From: Vigna angularis
Taxonomy: Eukaryota > Streptophyta > Magnoliopsida > Fabales > Fabaceae
Direction of reading: 5' to 3'
Assembly: GCF_016808095.1 (NCBI RefSeq)
Contig: NC_068980.1
Span: forward strand, 15,255,388-15,319,387
Length of the DNA: 64,000 nucleotides
The position numbers and the translations under genes were made by a program. Positions 32,819 to 49,277 of this stretch are shown here, one piece after another (position 1 is the stretch's first letter; each line of letters starts with the position of its first letter). Under the pieces are notes generated by a model. The model was not told the origin of the DNA and searched no databases. It worked only from the letters and a program-made list of their open reading frames with translations.

Positions 32819-35800
32819 TTAAACTTGAGTTGGTGTAACATGTGTGGTTGAAGAGGTCGTAGGGCTTTCTGCAATATCACTTACTTTTCCTGACATTCTT
32901 CTCTTTGCATGGTTACATTGTTGAATGATCATTGTGGTTAATCCCCAGATTGTTTTCTCTTCGCTGTTTGCATAATTCATACAGAAAACATAAACCAAGA
33001 GAGAAAATGTTGATGTGCCTCCTGTCAATATGAAGAGGACCCAGAAGCTATTCGGGCTAAGACTTGCAGTTTCTCCATTTACTTTTGTGTCTTCACATTC
33101 CTCTGATCCAAGCATTTTGTTCTCTAATTCACTTACCTTGCCGGTTTCTACTAAATCTAGAAGTGCTTTGTTTACGTGAAGAATCAATGGAGACCCCCTT
33201 GGAAATGCCTAACACACGCAACACACAAATAGTTAAACAAGCTTCCATAACCAAAGAAAGAGACACAGAAAGAGTTAAACAAGCTTCCTTAACCAAAGAA
33301 AGAGACTAGTAAAACACTTGGTTAAACTTTATCATCAGGAACTATAAAATCATGACTGAAACTTGTCAATGAAAAGTGTTTCGCCAATAAATAATATATT
33401 TTAAAAGAATCTATCAGAAAGTATATCCTTAGAAGGTGCATAAATAAAAGCTGTGAGAATATTGTTGCATCACATACAAATCCAACTCCTCCAACTTTGT
33501 ACAAAGGCCCGGCTTGAATAAACTCTTTACAGTACTTTGCTAGGAAAAATTTGGCTGCAGGAGCTTCCAGAAAGGCAACTCCTATTTCTTTTCTTCTGAA
33601 AGCTTCAGCAAACTCTTCAAGTTCTCCGTAGTTCCTCATGTTTTCAGGGTGGAACTTCAACACTGTCTCCACATAATGTTTCACAAAGGATCCTGAACTG
33701 TATCCAACCCTGATGTAGCTATTCCGTAGCCGATCAATATTATCTACAGTTGGTTCAAGCCGTTCAGCAGTTAGCATGCTGGCAAGGTTAGCTGTGTAAG
33801 TCTGTGTTATGATAAGTGCCACAAACAACCAAACCACCATAACCATCTTTGATAAATTGCTATGTAGCTTGTCTCCTATGTTCAGTCAAATGAGCCGAAT
33901 TAGAATTAACTAAGTATTCAACAATGAGATAAATGATGGCATACAAGAACATAGAATCTTAAATTAAAATTACCATCTAACTTGATTAGAGGGGTCAATC
34001 CCAACCAAGCCATGGTCCCAGTTTGATTCAGCATGGAACCTGTAATTTCAGGACTGTGGCGTCTTTCCAACATCCAAAGAATGAAGCCATTGTAGATAAC
34101 CATGGCCAGTATTAGAACCCACATAGTCTTCGTAAAAGGTTTCATAAATAACCAAGCTCTATGATCCATTTTTGATTTAAGGGGAACTACCATCAGCACT
34201 CCTGGATCAGTGTATGGCTGAGTGAAATCTGCATACTGATATCGATATGAAATTATGCTTACATCAATTACTGCATCGAAATTCTGTTTCATGTATACAC
34301 AAATGAAGATGTGGGAACAAGTGTGTCAGTAGCTATGAAGTCCATATATGGATAAATATACGAATAAGGACACACATAAACTATTAAAATATAATGCAAA
34401 TTCAACAAAAATATAGAAAATCCTAAGACAGAAGTACTAAATTGTAATCAAAGTTTTAGAATACTGTAAAAAAGCCTAAAATAGAAAGAAAAAATCAACA
34501 ACATTCTACGTAGGTAAAAAACTAGAACATTCCATATAAATTATGGTTAGCATATTTTAGAATAATCTATGGTCTATAAATACCTGTATACTCTACTATT
34601 TGATGTAAGACAATATCTACCACAACTAAGACAACTACAAAATACACTTCTTTCAGCTATTACTTTCATAGTTTTTCATAGTCTAAGATCTCTCGTAAAC
34701 TGCCCTCGTGGAAAATATATCATAGGAATGAAATTTGTATAAAAAACAAAGTTCAATCCTGCTGGAACTATACAAAAACACAAGGCAAGATTGGTCGCTA
34801 AAGGCTACTACTCATAATAACTAGGAATCGACTACAATGAGACATTTGCTCCAGTTGCTCGCTTAGATACAATTAGAGTTTTAATAGCTCTTGCAACACA
34901 GAAAGGATGGAACATTTATGAATTGGATGTCAAATCAGCTTTTCTAAATGGAGTACTTGAAGAAGAGATTTATGTGGAACAACCACAAGGCTTCATCAAA
35001 AAAGACAATGAAGGCAAAGTACTAAGACTTAAAAAAGCATTATATGGCCTGAAGCAAGTTCCTCTAGCATGGTATAGCAAGATTGATCAATACTTCATCG
35101 ATCAAAGATTCATGAAGAGCAAGAGTGAGCCAACACAATATATTAAGACATAAGTTCATTATCATCTCATTGTCTCCTTATATGTCGATGATCTTATCTA
35201 TACATGAAACAATATGAAATGATGAAAGAATTTAAAGAAGACATGATGAAGACATTTAAGATTATCAACCTTGGCTTGATGAACTATTTCCTCGGTAAAA
35301 CAACAAAAAGAAGGTATATTCATCTCTCAAAAGAAATATATTGAAGCTCTACTAAAGAAGTTCAAGATGAGAATGATTGTAAACATGTCACTATTCCGTT
35401 GGTGGTAAACGAGAAGCTACAAAAAGATGATGGAGCATAGAATCATCACGTTGCAGGAGTTTGATCGAAAGTCTCTTGTATCTCATAGCCATACTACCAG
35501 ACATTATGTATGCTACAAGTCTTCTATCAAGATTCATGCAAAAGCCAAGTCAGATTCATTAGGGAATAGGAAAAAGAATTTTAAGAAATCTACAAAGCAC
35601 AAAGGAGTTTGGTATATGGTACAAAACCATGACTAACTCAAAGATGATTGGCTATAGAGATAGTGATTATGTAGGATCAATTGACGACATGAAGAGTACG
35701 GGATACACTTTCTCACTAGGATCAGGTATTTTATCTTGGGCATCAAAGAAGAAACCATGGAACAATCAACAATAAAAGCATAGTATGTAGCAGCTGCTGA

Positions 35801-38800
35801 AATTACGAGTCAAGTAATATGGCTATGAAGAATACTTGAAGAAATGGGTGAACCACAAAATGAATCGACTATTATCTATTGTGACAACAAATCAACAATA
35901 GCAATAGTAAAAACTCTAGTCCATCATCAAAGAACAAAACACATAGCCATTAAATATCACTTCATTCGAGATGCAGAGACAATTAAACAAATTTGACTCG
36001 AGTACTGCCTTACAAAAGACTAAATTGCATATATTTTTACAAAGGCATTACTAAGACCAAGATTTGAACTACTATGCACAATTTTTGGAGTATTAAAGTG
36101 TAATGCAAATTCTAGAAAAATATAGAAAATCTTAAAATAGAAGTATTAAAATATAATAAAAGTTCTAGAATATTGTAAAAAAGCTTAAGATAGGAAGAAA
36201 AAATCAAGAAAATTCTACAAAGATAAAAATATAAGACATTCCACATAAGTTGTAGCTAGCATGTTCTACAATAATCTATATGGGTATAAATATCCATGTA
36301 CTCTACCATTTGATATAAGACAACATCTACCACAACTAAGATAACTACAAAATAACTTCTTTCAACTATTACTTTCACATTCTACTATTTCCATATTTTT
36401 TTTATCCCATCAATTATTCCTTTCGTAACCTCAAAATACTTACAGACACAACACAAACACACAACTAAATTGAAAATATATAGGACACGGTACAAATAAT
36501 GAGAAAGGATAGATTGAAAGACTTAGTACAAATAATACTATAGTTAACAACTCTTACCTTCAAGTAAACTTGCTTCACCAAATTATCAAATGTGCCATTG
36601 AAAGGATAGAATTTGTAAGGCAAGTGATAGGGAAGCAACTCCATTGTTGCTCTGAAAATATCAATGGTAAATCCTTGGAAAGTGGTGGTATTTTCTGTTT
36701 GGTCCTGAATTACAGTTACGGATTGTTTCAATGAGTCCATAACGGGGACCCCAATTCTTAGTGGTTTACCCAATGCTAGAATCCATCCTCTTGGAGTTCC
36801 CCAAGGTCTTCCTGGCCATAAAACTTGTCCAAGTTCCTTCATTGAAGAATTGAAAGCAGCATTTTGGCCTATAGTATTTGAGAAACCTAGTCCATTTGTC
36901 CAGAACCCAATTTCCTTATAATCTTTCCCCATCACATTGATGATCTGAAAAGTATCTGAAGGATCTAACCTTTGGTCAGTGAAATGAATTTTTCCACTTA
37001 AGCCAGTAAAATTATTAAGAAGAATCTTATCCAGTAACATTTGATCCTTTTTGTTTTTTATTTGGATCATGGATAGAGAAAGAGTCCACACTGCATCATA
37101 AGCACGTGCTGCAAATATCCCAGGCTCATTGTTAAGCTCATGAGGGTTCTCTGAGCTAAACCTTTTTTTAAATTTATAGTAAAAGTCCTCGTATTGAAGC
37201 CCTATTTCTGGGAAGTAGCTCTTTACTCCAACTATCCCTTGCATTGATGATATAGTAGAAGAGTTCAATGAATGGACAAGACTTGTAAGAGGATCAGTAA
37301 CGATCCACACATAACCTTTCTCCATCATTTTCAATTCCTTTGCAGTTTGAAACAGGTTTATGGCCAAAGGAACTGACAAATTAACAACAAAAACTCTACA
37401 ATAGCTATTCCTAAGCTTCTCTAGTTCTTGAGGCAGTGAAGAGGAGCTTAACTGAGGGATGGCCAAAACATTGCTTATATGAACACCTGATACACTGAGA
37501 TCCCTATAGAGATGAGAGAACATTCTCGTGGATGAAGAATCAGTATCATCGTATATTATGTTAACGTTGTACCATTCAAAGGAATGTACAATAGCTGCTA
37601 CTGCTTTCATCTGCTTAAACTGATTAGGTGAGATTTGCACAAGGTAGGGCCACTTCAAAGTTGACCAGTTTGGAGTTGCATCAGCTAGAGATAAAACTGG
37701 GGTCATATTTTGGCTACAAATATCAGCCACTAAAATTGTCTCTTTCCATGTTTCAGGTCCTATAATTGCTTCCACTTTCTGTGTATCAATAAGATCTCTA
37801 ACTGCAGAAGAAGAGTAGGGCATTGTTATACATAGTTTAGAACTTGATAATTGTTTCAATAAACTCTGGTAAACACTTACAAAGAAAAAAGATTAAATAT
37901 AATTTTAATTCTTAATTTTTTAAACGAAATTAAAATTAATATATAGTTAAATTTTTTATACATTTTGTTTTCTAAATTTAGAAAAAATATATAAATATAA
38001 TTAAATTGTTTTGACTTGTTAAACATGTTTTTCAATTGATATTAAAATCAAAATATATTAAACAATATAAACTCAATTAATAAACTCAAATGAAATAGAT
38101 TAACCGTTTTGAAAATATTTAGTATAATTGGATTGAAAAACTATATTTATTTATTTTTAAAATTTAAATATTTGAACAAACCCAATGGTTAAAATTTAAT
38201 GACTAGAAATATATTTAATAAAAAAAATGAAAATATAAAATGAAACAAATTAAAAATAATTTTTAAAGAAGTTAATTTTTTTTTAATTTCTCCTAATTGG
38301 ATTAAATTAACTTTTCGAGAAGGCACAACATGAAAACAATTTCTCCAATAAATTCCATCTCTTAATTTTCAATAAATATTTTTAAAAAGAAATCATCCAG
38401 GTGACCTAATGCTATAAAATCTCCACTGCAATCTCATTTCTGCAACCAATCTTCTATTTTAAGCCAAAGCATCAGTGATTCATGGAAAAGAAAGCTTGGA
38501 TAAATCAAGATGACTTAATTGGAGAAGAAGAAGAAGAGAGAGAAAAGAAGTGAAAAGATTTCATATCAGTTCTGATGAAAATTAAAGCCTCTGCTTACAC
38601 ATGAAAAGATGTAACAGAAATTGCTGTAAAATATGAAACTTAAATTCTTATTTTTCTTTTATCAATATTTAAAGAAAAAAAAGTTAGTTTGATACTGATT
38701 TAAAAAAAAAACATTAATTTTAAAATACTTTTGATAATATAATAATATATATATATTATGATTTTAAATTAAAAAATAATATAATTATAATCAAAATATT

Positions 38801-39199
38801 ATTATTTGACGGTGTTAATGAACTTAATTTATAGTTTTGCAGTGTCATGCTAATAATTTATTATGACAGAAGGGTTTATAATAGTCTTATCCAAGTTGAA
38901 TAGAATATGAAAGAATGAAAGAGTGGTGGGAAAGAAGAAAGACCTGATAGGGCAGCCTGAAGAGGATCGCCATGTGAGTCCCTTATCTGTAAACCAAAAC
39001 TTTGATTGCTGTAATGATAGAAATCTTGCATAGCCATCTTAACAGCAACCATCTCCTCTTTACCGTTACGAGAGTTGTTGTCTGTAATAACTCCTATGGT
39101 ACCCTTTATCTTCACATGCATTCCATCATCAACTGTTGTTTTTCCTAATGCAGTGCTCATCAAACAAAGAAGAGGAACAAGCACATCCAGGCTACCCAT
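32819..39199 (-). CDS. GLR: Glutamate receptor-like channel (GLR), five exons, apparently intact
   Basis: Plant GLRs are ligand-gated cation channels of the plasma membrane and endomembranes that pass Ca2+ in response to amino acids. Exons on the minus strand, with GT/AG borders: 38944-39199, 36558-37801, 33974-34283, 33478-33875 and 32819-33208. They join in frame to 2598 bp (865 residues), close to the usual GLR length. A signal peptide ([19 protein letters not shown]) is followed by an amino-terminal LIVBP/ANF domain (about 30-360), the S1 ligand half (RPWGTPRGW...LRIGVPV onward), M1 ([19 protein letters not shown]), a pore loop, M3 with [17 protein letters not shown] (the YTANL gate), the S2 half, M4 ([11 protein letters not shown]...) and a short cytosolic tail. 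No stop or frameshift is seen. Intron 2 carries a copia insertion in the opposite orientation. Sequence style suggests clade I/II rather than III; this is inference. Confidence 0.88.
34382..34668 (+). repeat. 5' LTR of intronic copia
   Basis: Direct repeat partner of 36092-36377, with point differences and small indels throughout. A TATA-like CTATAAATAC lies at about 34574. Confidence 0.75.
34750..36085 (+). pseudogene. copia pol remnant: reverse transcriptase and RNase H
   Basis: Readable blocks in order: KARLVAKGY (about 34780), [20 protein letters not shown] (about 34821-34880), [20 protein letters not shown] (34920-34979), ALYGLKQ (about 35039), the LYVDDL active-site block (about 35176-35195), and RNase H pieces [10 protein letters not shown] (about 35729) and YCDNKST...H..RTKHI (about 35878-35945). 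Two adjacent TAA codons at 34815-34820 replace the usual Gln-Gln before LGIDY, and several frameshifts follow. Gag, protease and integrase are not seen. The element is dead. Confidence 0.85.
36092..36377 (+). repeat. 3' LTR of intronic copia
   Basis: Second direct repeat; it follows AATTTTTGGAG, a weak polypurine-like stretch. Confidence 0.75.
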
Positions 39200-43465
<4,266 letters not shown>

Positions 43466-43499
43466 TTCCCCCTAACTACAAAAATTTTCGTCCTCGAAA

Positions 43500-43900
43500 A
43501 TTAAAACATACTAGAGAATAAACGAGGGTACAAGTCCCTGGTTGCATCTTTCACTTCCCACGTAATGTCGTCAGTCTTCTCGTCCCTGACCACTCTCATC
43601 AATCTGATGGCTTCCCCCTTGTAGTACTTGGTTTGGTTATCTCCAATACGTACTGGTTGGATCTCTACCGATCGGTATCCATAAATACGAACGTCTTCTA
43701 GCTCTAGCACATGAGACGAGTCTCCAATATACTATCAGAGTGGTGATGAGTGAAAACTAGATGATGATTAGCTAATTGAGGAGGCAATGATATCTTCATA
43801 CGCTACCGGCCCAATGCGTCTACTGTCCAAGAACCTTCGGCAGCAGCTTCCTAGGACGAACGACTTCTGCCCACACGCACGTCTTTAGCAAATCTTCAAT
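43500..43900 (-). pseudogene. End of chromovirus pol with chromodomain-like tail
   Basis: On the minus strand the readable end is YKGEAIRLMRVV...DDITWEVKDATRDLYPRLF, matching the integrase-end chromodomain of Tekay-type elements (motif tWE.E...re.YP.LF). Upstream, with stops and frameshifts, come LLPKVLG..., IGPVAYEDI and YIGDSSHVLELEDVRI. The polypurine tract follows within 40 bp. Confidence 0.75.
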
Positions 43901-44989
43901 GTTGACTGGTTTCAACTATAACGAACGGTTATGTTTGGGTAAGGACTAAATGTTTATGGGAAGAGAGTAAATTACAGGATAACTCTGAAGTAAGGAAACG
44001 GTTGATAACATTTAAATAAAGAGATAATGGCTTTGAAGGGTTGACCGATCGGTAACATAAATACCGAACAAGAAAAATCACTATTAGGAAGAGTCACAAG
44101 TCTTCCAAGAGGAAAAGAATTAATATGGGAGTTTGTTACTATTGGATTCGAGTGTGAAACAGAGAAACAGAAGAAACCAGAGAAATAAAGGAGAGAAAAC
44201 ACAGAAACGAATAATCTGAATATCACGGGATAAAATTATTATTGAAAATCAAGACAAACTAATATATATATATATATATATATATAGCTAATCTAAGTAA
44301 AGAACATAAATAACGAACGTTTAAGAACGAACGAGGCCGAGCAGCCAAAAGATCTGATCGTTCGTTCATGACCGAACGCTTAGAAGAAAGAAAATGTTTG
44401 GCCACAAATGATCAGACGAAAACCGAACGATTAATTGCAAGAAACAAAATGAATAAAGTTAAAAGCTGATTCTAACTGACAGTTACTGTTTGAAGAAGAG
44501 AGTATAGGTAATTCCCGAGTGATTGAAAGAGAGTATCAAATATCTTAGGTTTAGGCAGAGACTGGATTTTCTTGGTCATTGGAGGAAACAAGACTTCACC
44601 TCTGACCCCAAATCGATTCAAAGCGCGCGTACGTCCAGGTCTTCATGTTTTTGGGTTGTCCTATCCGTCTGGCCGTTCGTTCCGGAGTAATAAGTTGAAC
44701 AAATCCTCAACGGGTTGCCCAACTTACTCTTAGATGATCGAACAGATCCGAGAGATAAATCGCTACCTGAATTACTACTAGATTGTATTCTAAGTAATCA
44801 AACCACTCTCTACTTCCAACTGAGACTCCTAATAACGTTCATATCCTCACTTGTAATATTAAGTCTCTGAAACTCTCAACTAAACCCGACTCTCGGTTTA
44901 TCACTGCTTACCCACACCCGAGTACTTGCACTTTACTCATCCAGTAATTCACACTTCAAACAATTCTTCACACAACTCTCCTTATCTTC
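43901..44989 (-). other. Decayed internal region of H with an integrase scrap
   Basis: Mostly non-coding, with a (TA)n run at 44262-44286. At about 44690-44620 the minus strand reads YYSGTNGQTDRTTQKHEDL, which corresponds to the YHPQTDGQTER.. integrase block. Protease, reverse transcriptase and most of the integrase are missing. Confidence 0.55.
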
Positions 44990-45215
44990 AACACTCCTAG
45001 CAATGCTCTCCAATGTTCCACTCCTGTTGTTTAATAGGAGAAGAAGCAGATGACCCAGCTGTAGTACTATCCTTCTACACTGAATCCACATACTGCTGCT
45101 GAGACGTCTCTGCTGAAGCTTGAGCGTTCTTCAAATGTTGAAAAGTCTGAACCAACGTGACGTTCTGTTGCTACATGTTTGTGATTATTCATCCCATCAA
45201 TGTCATGGAGTTAAG
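44990..45215 (-). pseudogene. Second gag N-terminus-like fragment inside H
   Basis: The minus strand reads QQNVTLVQTFQHLKNAQASA, then ETSQQQYVD, a stop, and GSSASS...EWNIG. This parallels the H gag N-terminus (QQNTALVQ...ANSEATQRQL...GASTSS...EWSIE, 60273-60008) but lies downstream of the gag body, out of normal order. It is probably a piece of a related element or the product of rearrangement. Confidence 0.5.
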
Positions 45216-45625
45216 CGTATCCACAACCGTAGATAAGAGAGGAATGACCTAAATGTCCCCTACTGAACGTACAAGGAGGAAAATACTTCTCAATCTAACT
45301 CAGGGACCCTATCTAAACCGAACGCTGACTACGGCCAAAAGCCAAATCAGCATAGTCAACAAGACAATGTATGTCCAAACGGCAATTAATAGAATGTTCA
45401 GTCACAAGAAAATCAGTATGAGACCGAACGATTAGTAAGAAAACCGAGCGTCGACATCCCCTTCACGTGAAGTATCTCTTAAGTTAGTCAATTCTAGAAA
45501 ATAACACTCTAACTAAAATAATAATAGATATCTATCTCACAGGTTTAGATATCCAAACTAACCCAGTGTTGGTGTTTTACCCCACCAGATCAAACGGCTT
45601 CCTTCTCAAAACAATTAAACAACTC
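45216..45625 (-). other. Internal H sequence, no gene recognised
   Basis: Contains CCGAACG motifs (45317, 45423) and AT-rich stretches; no coding block is recognised. Confidence 0.4.
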
Positions 45626-46354
45626 TCAACAAGACATTCCATATAATAAACAAGTGCCGGCGGGAGGTGTACCTGAGCTCGTTGCTTCAGCGCCCATTAA
45701 GACATATATACGACCAGCTGCTTGCGCTCGGCCACCTCTTCCTTGTTGACCTCTTCCCGCATTTGGTGGCCTCAACCCTGCTCGTCCACCCATGTTGCAC
45801 TCGTTCTCCACATGCCTGCTTCCCCTATAACGAGTGCAATATTTTGCTACCATCAGTTGAGGACACGACGACCGATAGTGGGGTCCCCCACACTGAAAAG
45901 ACTTAATAGAAAGGCTTGAAATCAGTACTTTGAGATCGCTCCTCAATCCATTCTCAAACTTTCGACACTGCCACTCTTCACTGGTAGCCATGGTGTTGAA
46001 TCGTACTAAATGTTTGAACTTGTTGGTGTACTCAGAAACTGACATTCCTCCCTACACCAACTGAAGAAATTCCACTTCCTTGGCAAAACGGACGCTATTA
46101 AGAAAATACTCCTCATAGAACTTGCTTCTGAAAACTTCCCAAGAGATGGGATTTCGAGCGTCTGTCAACATCATCTTCATGCTCGTCCACCAATGACTGG
46201 CCTCTCCAGTCAGCAAATACTCAGTGCATGCCAAGCGATTGTTGTTCGGACACCTTTTGGCATTGTAGATTCTTTCCATGTCCCTTAAGCACTGGTCAGC
46301 CTCATCAGGTAGACACTTCCCATTGAACTTAGTAGGGTGATGTTGAAGGACACT
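45626..46354 (-). pseudogene. Chromovirus H gag, central and C-terminal part
   Basis: The minus strand continues gag directly after the L1-L2 insertion: SVLQHHPTKFNGKCLPDEAD, LTGEASHWWTSMKMML, FYEEYFLNSVRFAKEVEFLQ; then TAG at 46052-46054 (probably CAG, Gln), then MSVSEYTNKFKHLVRF and two decayed zinc knuckles (CGGPHYRSSC and YCTRYRGSRHVENEC), with a Gly/Arg-rich tail. This is the retrotransposon gag domain plus nucleocapsid. The N-terminal part lies at 60008-60273. Confidence 0.85.
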
Positions 46355-49154
46355 TGTAACACCCAAATATTTTAAAGGGTATTACTGATAGTTAGAGACT
46401 AAATTAATTTGATATCTCATATAAACAATCAAACTTTATTACAATTACTCCAAAGTACAATACCAAACTTACAAACTTTAAACAATATAGTCTTCACCAT
46501 TGAAATTTCAACTTATAAGTTTTACACAACATAATCTTCCCAATACAAATTTATTCTTTTTACAAAAATCCCTAAAAGTTTTTCCCCACATCTCTTTCAT
46601 CTCTAAGCTTTTTCAACCGCATCTGCAACATTATCTAATCACATATAACATGAGTTATATGATCATAGTACAAACAAATAAGGGTAAGCCAACCATATCA
46701 TAAAATCATTAAACTTGTAATAAAAATATTATAATCATGTGTTTCTGCAATTGATAAAATATCATTATTCCGATGTCATTAATTCATCATTATCAAAATC
46801 ATCTTTCTCCTTTCCATAAATCTTACAAGTGTACCATGCTTACTCATGAAGCCTTATGGTCAGACCGCTCTCTGCCTGTTTCCTTAAGCCTCACTTATAT
46901 ACTATGTCTTACTTTCTGAAGCCTTATGGTCAGACCCCTCTCTGCTTGCTTTTATAAAACTTACGAATCATAGGTTCATGTCAAAGCCTTATGGTCAGAC
47001 CACTTTCTGCCTGCTTTCATAAACCTCATGTGTTACTTTGCTCATACCAAACTCTCATGGTATAACTCGAACATACTACTCCCGGTAGTAACATCATTTC
47101 ATAAGTAATGATTTCTCATATCCACCCCAACATTTCATAAAACCAACAATTCATACCCTCTTATCCATCTAACTCAATCATGTTCATTCTTTAATCATGA
47201 ATTCATAATAACCCGTTTTGGTATCAATAAATTAAACATATTGCCAGATATCATGCTTCATATTATAAACTCATTTTGCCCATAACGAGTATAACTCAAC
47301 GTATTTTCACCAAACAAAGATCATGGATCAACCAAAATATATCAACATATCTTAGGAAATACATATTAAAGTCTGGGCTCAATGTAATAAAATATATATG
47401 AAATTTTTACCATGATAATATTATGCATCTACAATCAACTTGTTTTATTTTATTTTCATCCTAGTATGGATTTTTCTTTATTCCAATTGGTCACCGGAGA
47501 GGACCCAGATGTCTGAACGCATCAAACTCACCTTCGACGCCAGCACATATGACTAGTCACAACTGACTGGACCAGGCCAGGGCTGCTCTATGATCAGGGA
47601 TGTGCCAACTCAGGTTTTTAAGGTTCCTCTATCCTACCAACAAAGAAAGGCCCTCAATAATTAATAATTGATTTATTTAAATTATCTATCATGTTCTCTT
47701 ATGCTCTAAATTTGAAATGTCAAATTCTAATGTGTTCACTTCCTCTCATAGCAACCTCAAACAATATTTGTACATGTATTTAATACCCATATATAAGCTA
47801 TTTCAGAACCCTTACTTCAGACCTTCCAACAAGATCAATTTCAGCCAACAAACTCATTCAGAACAGATTAAATTCATCACGTCACAACATGTATAATTTC
47901 ACAGTTTCAGTTATCATGCCCAATATAATAAAAGTCATAAAATAGTTTCACAAGAGCACACCAGTTCAACATTCATATGCAAATATTTTATAAAATAAAT
48001 TCATACAAAAATAATTAGCTCCCATTACCATCAAAATAATATTAATATAAAAATTTAGGGGAATCAAGAAGTTGAATCTGGCAGAGCCGGTTAGACAACT
48101 TCTCATCATACCAGAAAGATGCAATAAAAAAAATAGATAAAACAATAAAATTTCTAGGGAAACAAGAAGTTGAATCTGGCAGAGCCGGTTAGACAACTTC
48201 TAATCCATCCAAAAATACAATATAATTAAATAACACGAACATTAACATGTCTGGGGAAACAAGAAGTTGAATCTGGCAGAGCCGGTTAGACAACTTCTAA
48301 TCCTTCCAAAAATGCAATAAAATAAATAAGTAAAGCAATAAATAGTTTGGGGAAACAAGAAGTTGAATCTGGCAGAGCCGGTTAGACAACTTCTAATCCT
48401 TCCAAAATACAATAAAAATAAATAAGGAAAGCAATAAAATGTTTGGGGAAACAAGAAATTGAATCTGGCAGAGCCGGTTAGACAATTTCTAATCCTTCCA
48501 AAATAATAAAAAAAAAAATAAACAACTAATAACATACAAATGGCATAACATAATCAATATCACATTTTACAACTATCACACTTGGATATCATCACAGAAG
48601 CATACTCTTATTTAAATTTCAAGATCATACAGAAACAAAATACTCCATATTCAAGATTTAAGATCAGACAAAAGCAAAATATAGCATATTCAAGACTCAA
48701 GATAATATAAAAGGAATACTCAAAGTTAGCTCCCCTTACCTCTATTCCAGACTTAGTTTCTTCTTCTCAAACCGTTCTCCGGAAACATCCAGAATTTCCC
48801 CTCTTCAACTAGAATTTACTCCAACTCTCTTCTCTCACAATTTCTCTAGAATTTTGGTGTAAATTTCCAGCCTCCCCCCCTTGGCTATTTATAGTAAAAA
48901 AATTTACTATTCATTTTTACTATTCATTTTTACTATTCATTTTTTTATTCATTTTACTATTACAAAAATAATTTTTTTATTTGCAAATTGGTGAATTCTG
49001 ATCTCAAAGCTACGTGTAACACTTATCCTTTCCAAAAATATTTTTTTTTTACTATTCACTTTTTACTATTCACAATTTACTATTCACAATTTACTATTCA
49101 CTAATTTTTAATTTTTTTTTCTAGTATCTAACAAATATTTTCAAGGATCTTACA
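46355..49154 (-). repeat. L1 LTR copy a (2800 bp)
   Basis: Plus-strand ends TGTAACACCC and GGATCTTACA. It contains three copies of a unit with GCCTTATGGTCAGACC (46850-47010), five 37-bp hairpins (48067-48490), and runs of TTTACTATTCA near the end (48900-49100). It differs from copies b and c at a few shared bases (for example CTGCCTGC near 47018 versus CTACCTGC; TTTCTTCTTC near 48767 versus TTTCCTCTTC). Confidence 0.95.
48067..48490 (-). repeat. Five 37-bp hairpins, spacing 96-98 bp, in L1 copy a
   Basis: Hairpins at 48067-48103, 48165-48201, 48262-48298, 48358-48394 and 48454-48490. Arms AGAAGTTG and CAACTTCT enclose a conserved 21-base middle with an inner GGC/GCC pair (plus strand: AATCTGGCAGAGCCGGTTAGA). 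In the fifth hairpin the arms are AGAAATTG and CAATTTCT, so both partners of one base pair changed. Spacers are A-rich and less conserved. The same arrays recur at about 53494-53917 and 58921-59344. Confidence 0.95.
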
Positions 49155-49277
49155 ATCTCCCCAACAACATTTATTTTCGTCCTCGAAAATTATTTATTTA
49201 AACAAAGACTATTTAACAAAAGATTACTTACAAAAGAGATATGGATTTTCGAAAACCATTGCTCTGATACCCAATAG
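49155..49277 (-). other. 123-bp mini-internal region between L2 (right) and L1 (left)
   Basis: On the minus strand, directly after L2, lies GGGTATCAGAGC (rc of 49261-49272; one mismatch to the tRNA-Met site) followed by AATGGTTTTCGAAAATCC. It ends in TTTCGAGGACGAAAAT...GTTGTTGGGGAGAT, a polypurine tract against the next L1. No coding sequence. Repeated at 54582-54704. Confidence 0.85.

Larger units (their letters stand above)
34382..36377 (+). mobile_element. Old Ty1-copia element inside GLR intron 2
   Basis: Two direct repeats bracket the piece: 34382-34668 and 36092-36377 (about 287 bp each). Both start TATTAAA...TAATGCAAATTC, end CTATTACTTTCA, and are visibly diverged. Between them the plus strand encodes the C-terminal part of copia pol. 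I could not find a clear 5-bp duplication, probably because of age. The orientation is opposite to the host gene, and both GLR splice sites around the intron are kept. Confidence 0.8.

Noticed and set aside
34750..36085. Endogenous pararetrovirus as the source of the reverse transcriptase
   Set aside because: The RT block order, the RNase H motifs (WASKKKP, YCDNKS) and the two LTRs fit Ty1-copia; no movement or coat protein is present.
45667..45919. Plus-strand open frames near 45.7 kb
   Set aside because: They are antisense shadows of the chromovirus gag zinc-knuckle region.
48067..48490. Regular repeats with spacers, CRISPR-like geometry
   Set aside because: The units are inside plant LTRs, the spacers are A-rich and related to each other, the same array recurs in every L1 copy, and there are no cas genes.
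48242..48535. Open minus-strand frame with repeated SCLTGSARFNFLFPQT
   Set aside because: The repeated peptide is simply the translation of the hairpin repeats in the L1 LTR; there is no start context or family support. The same applies at 53669-53962 and 59096-59416.
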